Assembly (NCBI RefSeq): GCF_029626175.1
Contig: NZ_JARUBM010000002.1
Span: 6,796,001 to 6,860,000 of the forward strand
Length of the DNA stretch: 64,000 nucleotides
Reading direction: 5' to 3'
From: Micromonospora sp. WMMD1082
Lineage (GTDB): Bacteria; Actinomycetota; Actinomycetes; Mycobacteriales; Micromonosporaceae
In this document: piece after piece, positions 8,415-16,045 of the stretch
Layout of the letters: every line of letters begins with the position of its first letter
Numbering within the stretch: position 1 is the stretch's first letter
The notes under the pieces: model-generated
Databases searched by the model: none
Told to the model about the DNA's origin: nothing
Seen by the model: the letters and a program-made list of their open reading frames with translations, nothing else
Made by a program: the position numbers and the translations under genes

Positions 8415-9242
8415 ATGCCGACGACCGCGCTCGGGGCGTTCCTCACCGCCCGACGCGCCCGGTTAAACCCGGGCGACGTCGGCCTCGTCTCCAGCGGCAA
8501 CCGGCGCGTCGCCGGCCTACGGCGCGAAGAGGTCGCGGTGCTGGCCGGGGTGAGCGTCGACTACTACACCCGGCTCGAACAGGGCCGCGAGCGCAACCCG
8601 TCGTCGTCCGTACTGGCCGCCGTGGCCAGAGCGCTCGACCTCGGGCCGGACGCCCACGACCATCTTCTCCGGCTGGCCGGACTCTCACCCGGCAGCGCGC
8701 CGACCCCCGCCCGACCCCAGGTCGGGCAGCGTCTGCGCGAACTGCTCGACGCCTGGCCGGACACCCCTGCCATGGTCATCGACCGGCGACTAGACCTGCT
8801 GGCCGGCAACGCGCTGGCCGACGCGTTCTACGCGGACTTCGCCGAGGCGGACAACCTCGTCCGGATGACCTTCCTCGACCCGGCCGGCACGACGTTCTTC
8901 GCCGACTGGCGTCGCGTCGCCGAGGCGTGCGTGGCGAACCTGCGCCTGGCCCTCGGCCACGATCCACACGACCTGCGGGCGCGGGAACTGGTCGAGGAGA
9001 TGGGTACGGAGAGCCCGGAGTTCCGCAGGCTGTGGGGGCGGCACGACGTGCAGGGCAAGACGCACGAGGCGAAGGCGTTCCGGCACGGCGCCGTGGGCGA
9101 GCTGACGCTGTCGTACCACGCGTTCGACGTACGGGACGCGCCCGGCCAACAGTTGATCGTGTACCGCGCGGAGCCGCACAGCCGGAGCGCCGAGGCACTG
9201 CGGCTGCTGGGTACCCTGGCCGTCAGCCGCTGGCTGCGCTGA
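8415..9242 (+). CDS. XRE-type helix-turn-helix regulator with MmyB-like ligand domain
   Basis: Transcription factor of 275 residues starting at ATG 8415. The N-terminal lambda-repressor-type HTH (LGAFLTARRARLNPGDVG, LRREEVAVLAGVSVDYYTRL) spans about 5-75 and has the RREEVA..AGVS..YYTRLEQGR signature of this actinobacterial group. The C-terminal PAS-like MmyB domain (from about 100; YADFAEADNLVRMTFLDP, then HDVQGKTHEAKAFRHGAVG) may bind a fatty-acid or other small ligand. The gene is divergent from the two amidohydrolase-related genes, which are its likely targets, as is common for this family. Confidence 0.9.
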   Translation: MPTTALGAFLTARRARLNPGDVGLVSSGNRRVAGLRREEVAVLAGVSVDYYTRLEQGRERNPSSSVLAAVARALDLGPDAHDHLLRLAGLSPGSAPTPARPQVGQRLRELLDAWPDTPAMVIDRRLDLLAGNALADAFYADFAEADNLVRMTFLDPAGTTFFADWRRVAEACVANLRLALGHDPHDLRARELVEEMGTESPEFRRLWGRHDVQGKTHEAKAFRHGAVGELTLSYHAFDVRDAPGQQLIVYRAEPHSRSAEALRLLGTLAVSRWLR

Positions 9243-9325
9243 CCCGGGATGCCGTCGGTGGCCGTCGCGTCACCCTCGAACCGGCGGAGGTGACCAGGAC
9301 GCTCCAGGCCGAGGACCCGCCGGTG

Positions 9326-10021
9326 TCAGTCGAACAGCCGGTCGAGCGCTTCCTGTTCGAGGTCGCGCCAGCGCTCGCAGTCCTTCAGCGCCTTGGCGAT
9401 CTCCTTCTCGTCGAGGTGGTGGGCGCCCTCCTCGCGGATACACACGACGCTGAACGGCCCGCCGACCGACGGCGAGGTCCGTTCCAGCGCCTCCAGCACC
9501 CGTACCACGCCCACCACGCCGTACTCGACAGCGCGCGTGGTCATCCGGAAGTGGGACAGCAGCGCGCCGGCCTGCTGGGCCATGGGCGCGCCGGAGCCGA
9601 TGGCGTGGAAGCCCACGTCCTCGTAGCGGCCGATGAGCCCGTTAGGATTGATCTCCACGATCCACGGGCCGCCCTGGCTGTAACCGACCGCGAGCAGGTA
9701 CGCCGACACCCCGCCACCGCCGTCCTCGCCGGGCACGTCCGGGATGTAGTTCTCGTAGTGCTTCCTGAAGACGGGCAGGACGCGCTCCTGCAACTCGCCG
9801 CCGATGTCGGGTGCTTCGAGGATGGCGGTGGCCGAGTCCTGAAGCAGGGGTCGCAAATCGTTGAGTACGCCCCGCGCGCCGCTGCCGCCCCAGGCCGCGC
9901 AGGAGCCCAGCGGGTGCAGCTTCTGGGCGGGGAAGCTCAGACCGCGGTCGCTCTCGGTGATCTGGGAGTCCGCACCGATCACCACCCCGTCGCTGCAGAC
10001 CACGGCGAGTACGACGGTCAT
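9326..10021 (-). CDS. stand-alone proteasome beta-like Ntn-hydrolase
   Basis: 231 residues from ATG 10021 behind AGGAGG. After Met removal the chain begins TVVLAVVCSDGVVIGADSQ. Counting from that Thr as 1, an Asp sits at 17 and a Lys at 33 (PAQKLH), exactly the Thr1/Asp17/Lys33 set of proteasome and HslV beta subunits. The later Gly-rich FHAIGSGAPMAQQ and the C-terminal helix also fit the fold. It lacks a propeptide, and no alpha subunit, ATPase or Pup gene is nearby, so it is not the prcBA proteasome. Anbu-like or another small peptidase assembly is possible. Partner and substrate are unknown. Expected in the cytosol. Confidence 0.75.
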   Translation of the reverse strand: MTVVLAVVCSDGVVIGADSQITESDRGLSFPAQKLHPLGSCAAWGGSGARGVLNDLRPLLQDSATAILEAPDIGGELQERVLPVFRKHYENYIPDVPGEDGGGGVSAYLLAVGYSQGGPWIVEINPNGLIGRYEDVGFHAIGSGAPMAQQAGALLSHFRMTTRAVEYGVVGVVRVLEALERTSPSVGGPFSVVCIREEGAHHLDEKEIAKALKDCERWRDLEQEALDRLFD

Positions 10022-10079
10022 GGGGTCCTCCTGGGCAGGGGTAAGGGGTCGGGCGCGAGGTACCCGGCATCCCGTCTGC

Positions 10080-10238
10080 CTACACCCCGACAGGTGTCGG
10101 CCCGTTCGCGGCCCCGTCCGAGAGTGCGTACAACCGGACCAGCGCCTCGTCGCGCAGGCTGACGAAGCCTTTGCCCCGACACACCTGCAGCACCTTCGCC
10201 ATGTCCGCGGCTCGTACGACTGGATCGACATCACCGCC
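10080..10238 (-). pseudogene. tyrosine recombinase remnant
   Basis: A minus-strand frame ending at TAG 10080 reads PVVRAADMAKVLQVCRGKGF followed by VSLRDEALVRLY. This resembles the stretch at the start of the catalytic domain of XerC/D-type integrases (VPVL..ELRALLAACRGKDF..RRDEALIRL). The similarity stops after about 40 residues and none of the catalytic Arg/His/Tyr boxes is present. It is best read as a decayed fragment of a mobile element. Confidence 0.5.
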
Positions 10239-10323
10239 GACCCTGAGCCAGACGCTGGCCGTACTCGCCGCCTTCGTCCTCGCCGCGGCAACAACCGGGT
10301 TCGTGCTCGCCCGTCGCGCGTAG

Positions 10324-10437
10324 CGGGCCGTCACGCTCACAGACGGGACCAGCAGCACGCTGCTCGACCACCAGCCCTGGGCAACCCGCCAGGAACTGGC
10401 TCGCCACTTCGAGTGGATCGATAGCCCGGTAGCTAAC
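10324..10437 (+). pseudogene. IS3-type transposase C-terminal remnant
   Basis: On the plus strand, right after a TAG at 10321, the frame reads TLLDHQPWATRQELARHFEW then IDSPVAN. This resembles the tail of IS3-family OrfB (LLDHQPWATRAEA..IFEWIEAWYN). The same frame before the TAG encodes a single hydrophobic helix (TLAVLAAFVLAAATTGFVLA), probably unrelated. There is no start codon and the alignment covers only about 35 residues, so this is a scar. It abuts the end of the catabolic operon. Confidence 0.4.
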
Positions 10438-11425
10438 GTCGGTCCACGATCGCGGGTGGTTGGGCCGCGCCGTACGCGGCGTCCACGACGACCATCGCCT
10501 CGTGGAGGTCGTCCAGCGAGGCCAGCGGCGGCCCGCCGGAGCCGATCGCCCGGAGCGTGTCGTGGGCGAACTGCCCGTAGTAGTTCCGGTGGTGCGTCGC
10601 CATCGCGGCGGAGTCGGGCTCGCCGGTCGCCCTGGTCACCGTCCGGAAGTCCCCACTGACCAAGTGGTACGCCTCGGCGGTGCGGACCGACGCGCTCAGG
10701 TCCGACCCGCTGCCCGTCGGAAACGTGTAGCCGGTCTCGATCGTGGCGACGGACGCCCCGTCGGCGGAGGACACCACGAGCGTCGAGTAGTCCTCCACGT
10801 CGATGCCGGGGGTGAGCGTCAGCATCCGGGCCGAGTCGAGCCGCGCCCGCTGCCCGGTCAGGTGCCGGAACAGGTCGACGAAGAGCACCGAGAGGTTGAT
10901 GGTGCAGCCGCCGCCGGCCTCGGCCCGGTTGACCGCCCAGGGCACGCCGTGCGCGCGGTAGCGGGAGGCGGGGCCGGAGAGCAGCCGGAACTGGGCATGC
11001 CGCACCCCGGGCGGACCGGCGTTGACGATCTCGCGCACCCACGGGGTCAACCGGTGGGTGAACGGCACTGCGGCGAACAGGCCGGCGGCACGCGCCCGGT
11101 CGCGCAGGCCGGCGACCTGGTCGGCGTTCATCCCGCCGGGCTTCTCCAGCACGAAGGGGATCGCCCGCCCGATCACCTCGTCCGCGAGCGCCGCCATGTC
11201 GCAGTGCCGGCCGTAGACGAACACGGCGTCGACCTGCTCGCGGTCGAGCAGGTCGACCGGGTCGGCGTAGGCCCGGCAGTCCAGCGCGCCGGCCGCCGTC
11301 GCCAGCAACGCCGGGTCCGGCTCGCTGACCGCCACCACGTGGCTGTGCCGCCGCAGGGTCTCGAAGACGAACTTGGCATGCCAGTGCCCGACACCCAGGA
11401 TCGCCGTCCGCAGACGTACGCTCAT
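10433..11425 (-). CDS. Gfo/Idh/MocA family oxidoreductase
   Basis: NAD(P)-dependent dehydrogenase of 330 residues. ATG 11425 follows GGAAGGAG. The Rossmann fold starts at ILGVGHWHAKF (9-19). The family signature EKP is at residues 94-96 (LEKPGGMN), with its lysine the usual catalytic residue. The C-terminal half is the alpha/beta domain that binds a sugar or hydroxy-acid. Substrate unknown. This is the last gene of the long minus-strand operon. It lies 43 nt after the Ser-less alpha/beta hydrolase, and its end touches the transposase scar. Confidence 0.88.
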   Translation of the reverse strand: MSVRLRTAILGVGHWHAKFVFETLRRHSHVVAVSEPDPALLATAAGALDCRAYADPVDLLDREQVDAVFVYGRHCDMAALADEVIGRAIPFVLEKPGGMNADQVAGLRDRARAAGLFAAVPFTHRLTPWVREIVNAGPPGVRHAQFRLLSGPASRYRAHGVPWAVNRAEAGGGCTINLSVLFVDLFRHLTGQRARLDSARMLTLTPGIDVEDYSTLVVSSADGASVATIETGYTFPTGSGSDLSASVRTAEAYHLVSGDFRTVTRATGEPDSAAMATHHRNYYGQFAHDTLRAIGSGGPPLASLDDLHEAMVVVDAAYGAAQPPAIVDRR

Positions 11426-11468
11426 CGAAAAGCTCCTTCCTTCGTACGATCGTGGTGCCGCCGCCGGC

Positions 11469-12176
11469 TCACGACGCCGCGGCGACGGCGGCCAGGTGGC
11501 GGTGGACCGCGGCGGAGAAGACCGCCGGCGCTTCGAGGTGGATCATGTGGGGGCCGTCGAGCAGTTCGAACCGGGCCGTCGGGACCCGCTGGTGGATGGC
11601 GCGTACCTTCTCGACGGTGGCGGACAGGTCGCGGGTACCGGCGAGCAGGGTCACCGGCACGGCCAGCTCACCGAGGCGGGGCAGCACGTCGTGCCCGGCC
11701 ATCGCGTCCCAGCAGTCGGCGTAGCTGCGCACGTCGTTGGCGAGGAAGCGCGTCCGGGCGTAGCCGACGCCCGGGTGGTCGGGCCGGGCCAGCGCCTGCG
11801 GGGTGAACCACCGGGCGAAGGTCTCCGGCAGCACCTGGGCCAGGCCGCGTTCGCGGGCGGCGGCGGCCCGGCCGCGCATCACCTCGGGCACGGTGGAGCC
11901 GGTGGTGTGCGCCAGCACCAGCGAGCGCAGCCGGTCGGGGTGGCGCAGCGCGACGTGCTGCGCCACGCATCCGCCGAAGGCCAGGCCGACCAGGTCGACC
12001 CGGCCGGGCGGGAGTTGCCCGACCAGGTCGTCGGCGAGGTCGTCGAGGCTGAGCGGGCGACCGGGATACCCCCGGTCGCCGTGCCCGGCCAGCACCACCG
12101 GCACCGCCCCGGGCAGGTCGCAGAAGCGCCAGCACCCGGGGTCCATTCCGATCGGGTGGACGAGGACGAACGTCAC
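11469..12176 (-). CDS. alpha/beta hydrolase-fold protein with Ser-to-Ala nucleophile
   Basis: 235 residues, GTG start at 12176 with GAGGTG upstream. The fold is clear: FVLVHPIGMD (oxyanion loop, 3-12), LAGHGDRGYPGRPLSL, the nucleophile elbow VGLAFGG (63-69), LLAGTRDLSATVEKVRAIHQ (Asp region) and LLDGPHMIHLEAP (His region). The elbow normally reads G-x-S-x-G, but here it is G-L-A-F-G with Ala66 in place of Ser (codon GCC, checked on the DNA). A paralogue three genes upstream keeps Ser64 and is otherwise very similar. This copy is probably not a classical serine hydrolase. It could be a lyase-like or binding protein, or an inactive partner. Confidence 0.85.
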   Translation of the reverse strand: MTFVLVHPIGMDPGCWRFCDLPGAVPVVLAGHGDRGYPGRPLSLDDLADDLVGQLPPGRVDLVGLAFGGCVAQHVALRHPDRLRSLVLAHTTGSTVPEVMRGRAAAARERGLAQVLPETFARWFTPQALARPDHPGVGYARTRFLANDVRSYADCWDAMAGHDVLPRLGELAVPVTLLAGTRDLSATVEKVRAIHQRVPTARFELLDGPHMIHLEAPAVFSAAVHRHLAAVAAAS

Positions 12177-12185
12177 GGCCGCACC

Positions 12186-13106
12186 TCAGAACGTCGCTAC
12201 GGGGTTGACCAGGCAACCGGTGCCACCGACCACGTTGATCGGGTTGACCGTCAGCATGAAGTCGTAGCGCCCCTCCCCCTGGCAGACCGCGGCGAGGGGT
12301 TCCAGCAGGGCCGCGTCGACCACCGCCACCCCGAAGGCGAAGATCACCGCGTGCACCGGGAACGGCAGGTTGTAGGGCGTGGGCCGGATGTCCCACATGT
12401 CCCACAGCACCGTGGAGCAGTCCGCCTCCCGGAAGAACTTCAGGCAGGTCGCGTCGAGACCGGGCCGGTTGTTCGGATCCGCCGTCCACAACGGACCCTC
12501 ACGGTCCGACGCCTCCCGCCCGCAGTAGACCGCGATCGCGTCTCCCGGCTCGATCGTCACGCCCTGCGACCGCGCCACCGCCTCCAGTTCCCAGCCGTGC
12601 ACCGGGGTGTCCTGGGTGACGTACCGCCCGCCCCGGAACCGGGGGATGTCGAGCAGCACGCCCCGGGTCAGGATGCCGTCCTTCCACCTGTCGATCGAGC
12701 CCCACCGCGCGGAGTCGATGGTGATCTCCTGGTCCGGGTCGCGGCCGTTCCACATGCCGTCCACGTCCCAGGTGTGGCAGAGCGCGTCGATGTGGGTGGC
12801 GGTGCAGCCGTGGTAGTTGATCGCCTGGTAATCTTTGGAGCCGCCCGCGTCGGGCGCGCGGTCGAAGCGCTCCATGTACATCACCGCCGGAGTGGGGTTG
12901 TTCGGCGCGGGGTGGCGCGGATAGGGCCGGGCCAGCGACAGCGAGCGGCCGGTCCGGACCAGCCGGGTCGCCGCCACGCGCTTGGCGTCGGTGATCAGGT
13001 TGAGCGCGCCCAGCTCGTCGTCCTCGCCCCACCGGCCCCAGTTTCGGTTGGCGCGGACGTACTCGACGATCTCCTCGCGGGTGGGCAGCGGCTGTGGTGC
13101 GGTCAT
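12186..13106 (-). CDS. cyclase family protein (kynurenine formamidase-like)
   Basis: Metal-dependent hydrolase of 306 residues, ATG 13106. The family metal motif H-x-G-T-x-H-x-D appears as H99-G-C-T-A-T-H105-I-D107 (INYHGCTATHIDALCH). An N-terminal helical extension (EEIVEYVRANRNWGRWGEDD) and the block GDAIAVYCGRE are typical of the longer bacterial cyclase-family proteins. Members hydrolyse N-formylkynurenine, isatin or other amides and lactones. The exact substrate is not deducible. It overlaps the preceding fumarylacetoacetase-like gene by 4 nt (ATGA), indicating translational coupling, and its end lies 9 nt from the next gene. Confidence 0.88.
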   Translation of the reverse strand: MTAPQPLPTREEIVEYVRANRNWGRWGEDDELGALNLITDAKRVAATRLVRTGRSLSLARPYPRHPAPNNPTPAVMYMERFDRAPDAGGSKDYQAINYHGCTATHIDALCHTWDVDGMWNGRDPDQEITIDSARWGSIDRWKDGILTRGVLLDIPRFRGGRYVTQDTPVHGWELEAVARSQGVTIEPGDAIAVYCGREASDREGPLWTADPNNRPGLDATCLKFFREADCSTVLWDMWDIRPTPYNLPFPVHAVIFAFGVAVVDAALLEPLAAVCQGEGRYDFMLTVNPINVVGGTGCLVNPVATF

Positions 13107-14104
13107 CTCGGGTCCTTCCTGGTCGGTGCTGCGATGATTCGGTTCTCGAGGACGCCGACCCGCGCCACCTCGACGCGCATGACGTCTCCGGGTTCGAGGT
13201 ACTCGCCGGTCTCCAGCGAGGTGCCGGCTGGCGAGCCGGTCGAGACGATGTCGCCCGGCAGCAGCCGCATCAGCCGCGAGGCGGTGGCGACGATCTCTGC
13301 CACGGGCGCGAGCAGCTCGGCGGTGTTGGCGTCCTGCCGCAGCCGACCGTTGCGCCAGCTCCGGACGGTGAGGTCGTCCGGGTCGAGGCCGGGTGTGTCG
13401 GCGAGCAGGACAGCCGGGCCGAGCGGCGCGTGGGTGTCGCGGGACTTCCCGGCCGGCGAGCTGAGCGTGCCCCGCTCCGGCGGCACGTCCCGCAGGCAGA
13501 CGTCGTTCAGGACGGTGTAGCCGAAGATCGCCCGGCGGGCCTCGGCCGCGTCGCGGAGCCCGGCGCACTCGGTACCGATCACCACCGCGAGTTCGGCCTC
13601 GAAGTCCCACCGCCGGGAGTCGGCCGGGCCGGTCACGTCCGCGCCGTGGGCCACCAGCGCGGAGGGCGCCTTGAGAAAGCCCATCCGCACCTCGCGGGGA
13701 GGGGCGGCGGCGGTGACCGTCGCTCCCCCGGCCGGCGTTGACCCGGCCGGGGTGTCCCGGTAGGACCGCGCCGCGCAGAGGATTTTCGTCGGCCGGAGCA
13801 CCGGCGGTAGCGCGATCACCGCCCCGGGCGACCGGAGCATGCCCTGCGCCACGTACCGGTCCCGGGCCCCGGGGTCGTCCGCGCAGGCGGCGACCAGCTC
13901 CCGGAACCGCCCCATCCGGCCGTGCTGCCGGTGGATGAACTCGGCCATGTCGGCCGGTACCGCCTGCCGCGCCCGGTGGGCCGCCGCCGGCTCACCGGCG
14001 ACGCGGGCGAGATGCAGCGCCAGCACGGCCCGGAGGTCCCAGATGCCGGCCGGATCGAGGGCACCGACGCGCACCCCACGGTCGTAGTAGGAGACCAGTC
14101 GCAT
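13103..14104 (-). CDS. fumarylacetoacetate hydrolase family protein
   Basis: 333 residues from ATG 14104. The C-terminal two-thirds hold the FAH fold: ILCAARSYRD near 109-118, the metal-binding acidic strand RRWDFEAELAVVIGTE near 165-180, FGYTVLNDVCLRD, and LMRLLPGDIVSTGSPAGTS near the end. Enzymes of this family cleave acylpyruvates, decarboxylate oxaloacetate or isomerise dicarboxylic keto acids with Mg or Mn. In this operon an oxaloacetate or acylpyruvate substrate would make sense, since D-tartrate dehydratase yields oxaloacetate (inference). It overlaps its neighbours on both sides by 1 and 4 nt. Confidence 0.87.
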   Translation of the reverse strand: MRLVSYYDRGVRVGALDPAGIWDLRAVLALHLARVAGEPAAAHRARQAVPADMAEFIHRQHGRMGRFRELVAACADDPGARDRYVAQGMLRSPGAVIALPPVLRPTKILCAARSYRDTPAGSTPAGGATVTAAAPPREVRMGFLKAPSALVAHGADVTGPADSRRWDFEAELAVVIGTECAGLRDAAEARRAIFGYTVLNDVCLRDVPPERGTLSSPAGKSRDTHAPLGPAVLLADTPGLDPDDLTVRSWRNGRLRQDANTAELLAPVAEIVATASRLMRLLPGDIVSTGSPAGTSLETGEYLEPGDVMRVEVARVGVLENRIIAAPTRKDPR

Positions 14105-14814
14105 CAGCCGGCCGCCCTGGTCGCGTCGGTCCAGGTCAGGTGCTCCCGGACCAGTGCGGAGAGGGCCGCCGGCTCCTCCAGTTGCAGCATGTGCGGACCG
14201 CGCAGCGCGACGAACCGGGACACCGGCAGCCGCTCGGCGATGCCGCGCAGGCCGTCCAGGGACGACGACTGGTCCTCGGTGCCGGCCACGACGGTGACCG
14301 GGCAGCCGATCGACGGCAGCTCGGCCCGCACGTCGTGACCACCGAGAGCCCGCCAGCCGGCGGCGAAGTCCTCCGCGCGGTCGGCCAGCAGGCGGCGCCG
14401 GGCGTACCCGACGCCGGGGTGGTCCGGCGCCGCCACGGCCGCCGGGGTGAACCAGCGGGCGAGGATGGACTCGGTCACCCCGACCATGCCGTCGGCCAGC
14501 ACCGCCGCCGCGCGCTCCGCCATCACCTCCGCGCGGGTGGCGGCGGAGGTGCAGGCCAGCACCAGCGAGCGGACCCGGTCCGGGTGGCGCAGCGCCAGGT
14601 GCATCCCGACGGCACCGCCCATGGAGAGCCCGACCGCGTCGATCGGGCCGGCCACCCGCGCCGCGACGTCGTCGGCCATCTCGGCGAGGCTGGTGCCCGG
14701 CCGGTCGGTCCGGCCGCCGTGGCCGAGCAGGTCCAGCGCGGTCGGCTCCGGCAGGTCCATGAACTGCCAGCAGTGGGCGTCGAGGCCGACCGGGTGCAGG
14801 AGTACGAGGGTCAC
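14104..14814 (-). CDS. alpha/beta hydrolase
   Basis: 236 residues, GTG start at 14814 behind GGAGAG. Oxyanion loop LVLLHPVGLD (3-12), nucleophile elbow VGLSMGG with Ser64, the Asp region VVAGTEDQSS and the His region LRGPHMLQLEEP form a complete triad. It closely resembles the second alpha/beta hydrolase of the operon (11469-12176), which has Ala at the Ser position. The family is that of 3-oxoadipate enol-lactonase and N-formylmaleamate deformylase-type enzymes, so a lactone or formyl-amide intermediate is a reasonable guess. Confidence 0.87.
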   Translation of the reverse strand: MTLVLLHPVGLDAHCWQFMDLPEPTALDLLGHGGRTDRPGTSLAEMADDVAARVAGPIDAVGLSMGGAVGMHLALRHPDRVRSLVLACTSAATRAEVMAERAAAVLADGMVGVTESILARWFTPAAVAAPDHPGVGYARRRLLADRAEDFAAGWRALGGHDVRAELPSIGCPVTVVAGTEDQSSSLDGLRGIAERLPVSRFVALRGPHMLQLEEPAALSALVREHLTWTDATRAAG

Positions 14815-14845
14815 GAGCGCTCTCCTTCGGAGGGATCGGATGCGG

Positions 14846-16036
14846 TCAGCCGCTGTCGCGCTGCCGGGCCACGGCGAGGGCGACGGAACTCGTGGTGAGC
14901 AGTCCCGCCATCGCCACGAAGATGGCGGCCAGCCCGGCCACCCCGGCCAGGGCCCCGGCCGCGGCCGGGAGGAAGAACTGGGTGAACCGGTTGCCGGCGA
15001 GCCGCAGCCCGATCGCGTTGGCGAGCAGCCCGCCCGGGGCGATCTGGGCGATCCAGTGCATCGTCACCGGCACGCCGAGGCCGAGCCAGAAGCCGATCAC
15101 GGCCATCAGGGTCACCGCCGGTACGGCACCGGTCGGGACGAGGACGAACACCAGCAGCGCCGCCGCCGGCAGGCCGAGGCTCAGCAGCAGCACCCGCTGT
15201 CGTCCGAGCCGGACCAGCAGCGGCCCGGTGAAGATCCGGGCGGCGAAGGAGCCCAGCGCCCGCGCCGAGAGCAGCATCCCGACGAACTGGACCGACCAGC
15301 CGCGCGCGTTGCCGTAGGCCGGCAGATAGGTGATCAGGATGTCCGCGCTGGAGTTCAGCAGTGCGCTGCACACGATGGCGTGCCGCATCAGCGGCAGCCG
15401 CAGCACCGAGGCGAAGACGGCCCGGCGGGGCGGGTGTCCCGGACGGGCACCGGGCGCGGCGGGTGCCGGCGCCGGCATCGTCGCCGACACCACGCCGACC
15501 AGCAGCGCGGCGAGCACCGATCCGGCGAAGACGAGCTGACTGCCGGTGGTCGGCCCGCTGCCCGCACCGGCGAGACCCAGGCCGGGCGCCAGGCGGGTGG
15601 CCAGCACCGTCGCCGCCAACGGCCCGATGAACTGACCGGCCGAGGCCACCGCCGCGTAGACGCCGTACCCGCCGTCGGCGCCCCGGTTGCGGCGGGCCAG
15701 CAGCGACTGGCTGGCGATGATCACCATCGACTGGCCGAGCCCGACCGCCGCCTGGCTCAGCGCGAGCAGCACCACCGAGTCGGCGGCCAGGACCATGCCG
15801 CAGCCGGCCGCCATGACCAGGGCACCGGCGACGCTGACCCGCCGTTCCGCCCAGCGGTCCACCCAGGAGCCACCCAGCAGGCTGGCGACCATCGACAGCA
15901 GGCCGAACGCGGCGGCCACCAGCCCCAGGCCCAGCGGGTCCGCACCGAACTCCAGCGCCCGGTACGACACCATCGGCCGCAGCGCGGTCGTGCTCACCTG
16001 CTCCAGGAAGGTGATGAGGAGAATGCGCAGCAGCAT
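14846..16036 (-). CDS. MFS transporter
   Basis: Integral membrane permease of 396 residues with about 12 hydrophobic segments. The loop between helices 2 and 3 reads GGSWVDRWAERRVSVAG, a recognisable version of the MFS G-x-x-x-D-R-x-G-R-R motif. A long central loop (APAPAAPGARPGHPPRR) separates the two six-helix halves. ATG 16036 lacks a strong Shine-Dalgarno, and the stop of the upstream Ldh gene is only 9 nt away, so coupling is likely. It may export an intermediate or be a second uptake route beside the ABC importer of the same operon. Confidence 0.88.
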   Translation of the reverse strand: MLLRILLITFLEQVSTTALRPMVSYRALEFGADPLGLGLVAAAFGLLSMVASLLGGSWVDRWAERRVSVAGALVMAAGCGMVLAADSVVLLALSQAAVGLGQSMVIIASQSLLARRNRGADGGYGVYAAVASAGQFIGPLAATVLATRLAPGLGLAGAGSGPTTGSQLVFAGSVLAALLVGVVSATMPAPAPAAPGARPGHPPRRAVFASVLRLPLMRHAIVCSALLNSSADILITYLPAYGNARGWSVQFVGMLLSARALGSFAARIFTGPLLVRLGRQRVLLLSLGLPAAALLVFVLVPTGAVPAVTLMAVIGFWLGLGVPVTMHWIAQIAPGGLLANAIGLRLAGNRFTQFFLPAAAGALAGVAGLAAIFVAMAGLLTTSSVALAVARQRDSG

Positions 16037-16045
16037 CCAGCACGC

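Noticed and set aside
8366..10162. 598-codon plus-strand frame overlapping the XRE regulator and proteasome-like gene
   Set aside because: Arg/Ala/Gly-rich shadow; the regulator frame has a clear HTH and the opposite strand encodes the Ntn-hydrolase.
11373..13520. 715-codon plus-strand frame
   Set aside because: It is antisense to the alpha/beta hydrolase, cyclase and FAH genes, with no recognisable domain.
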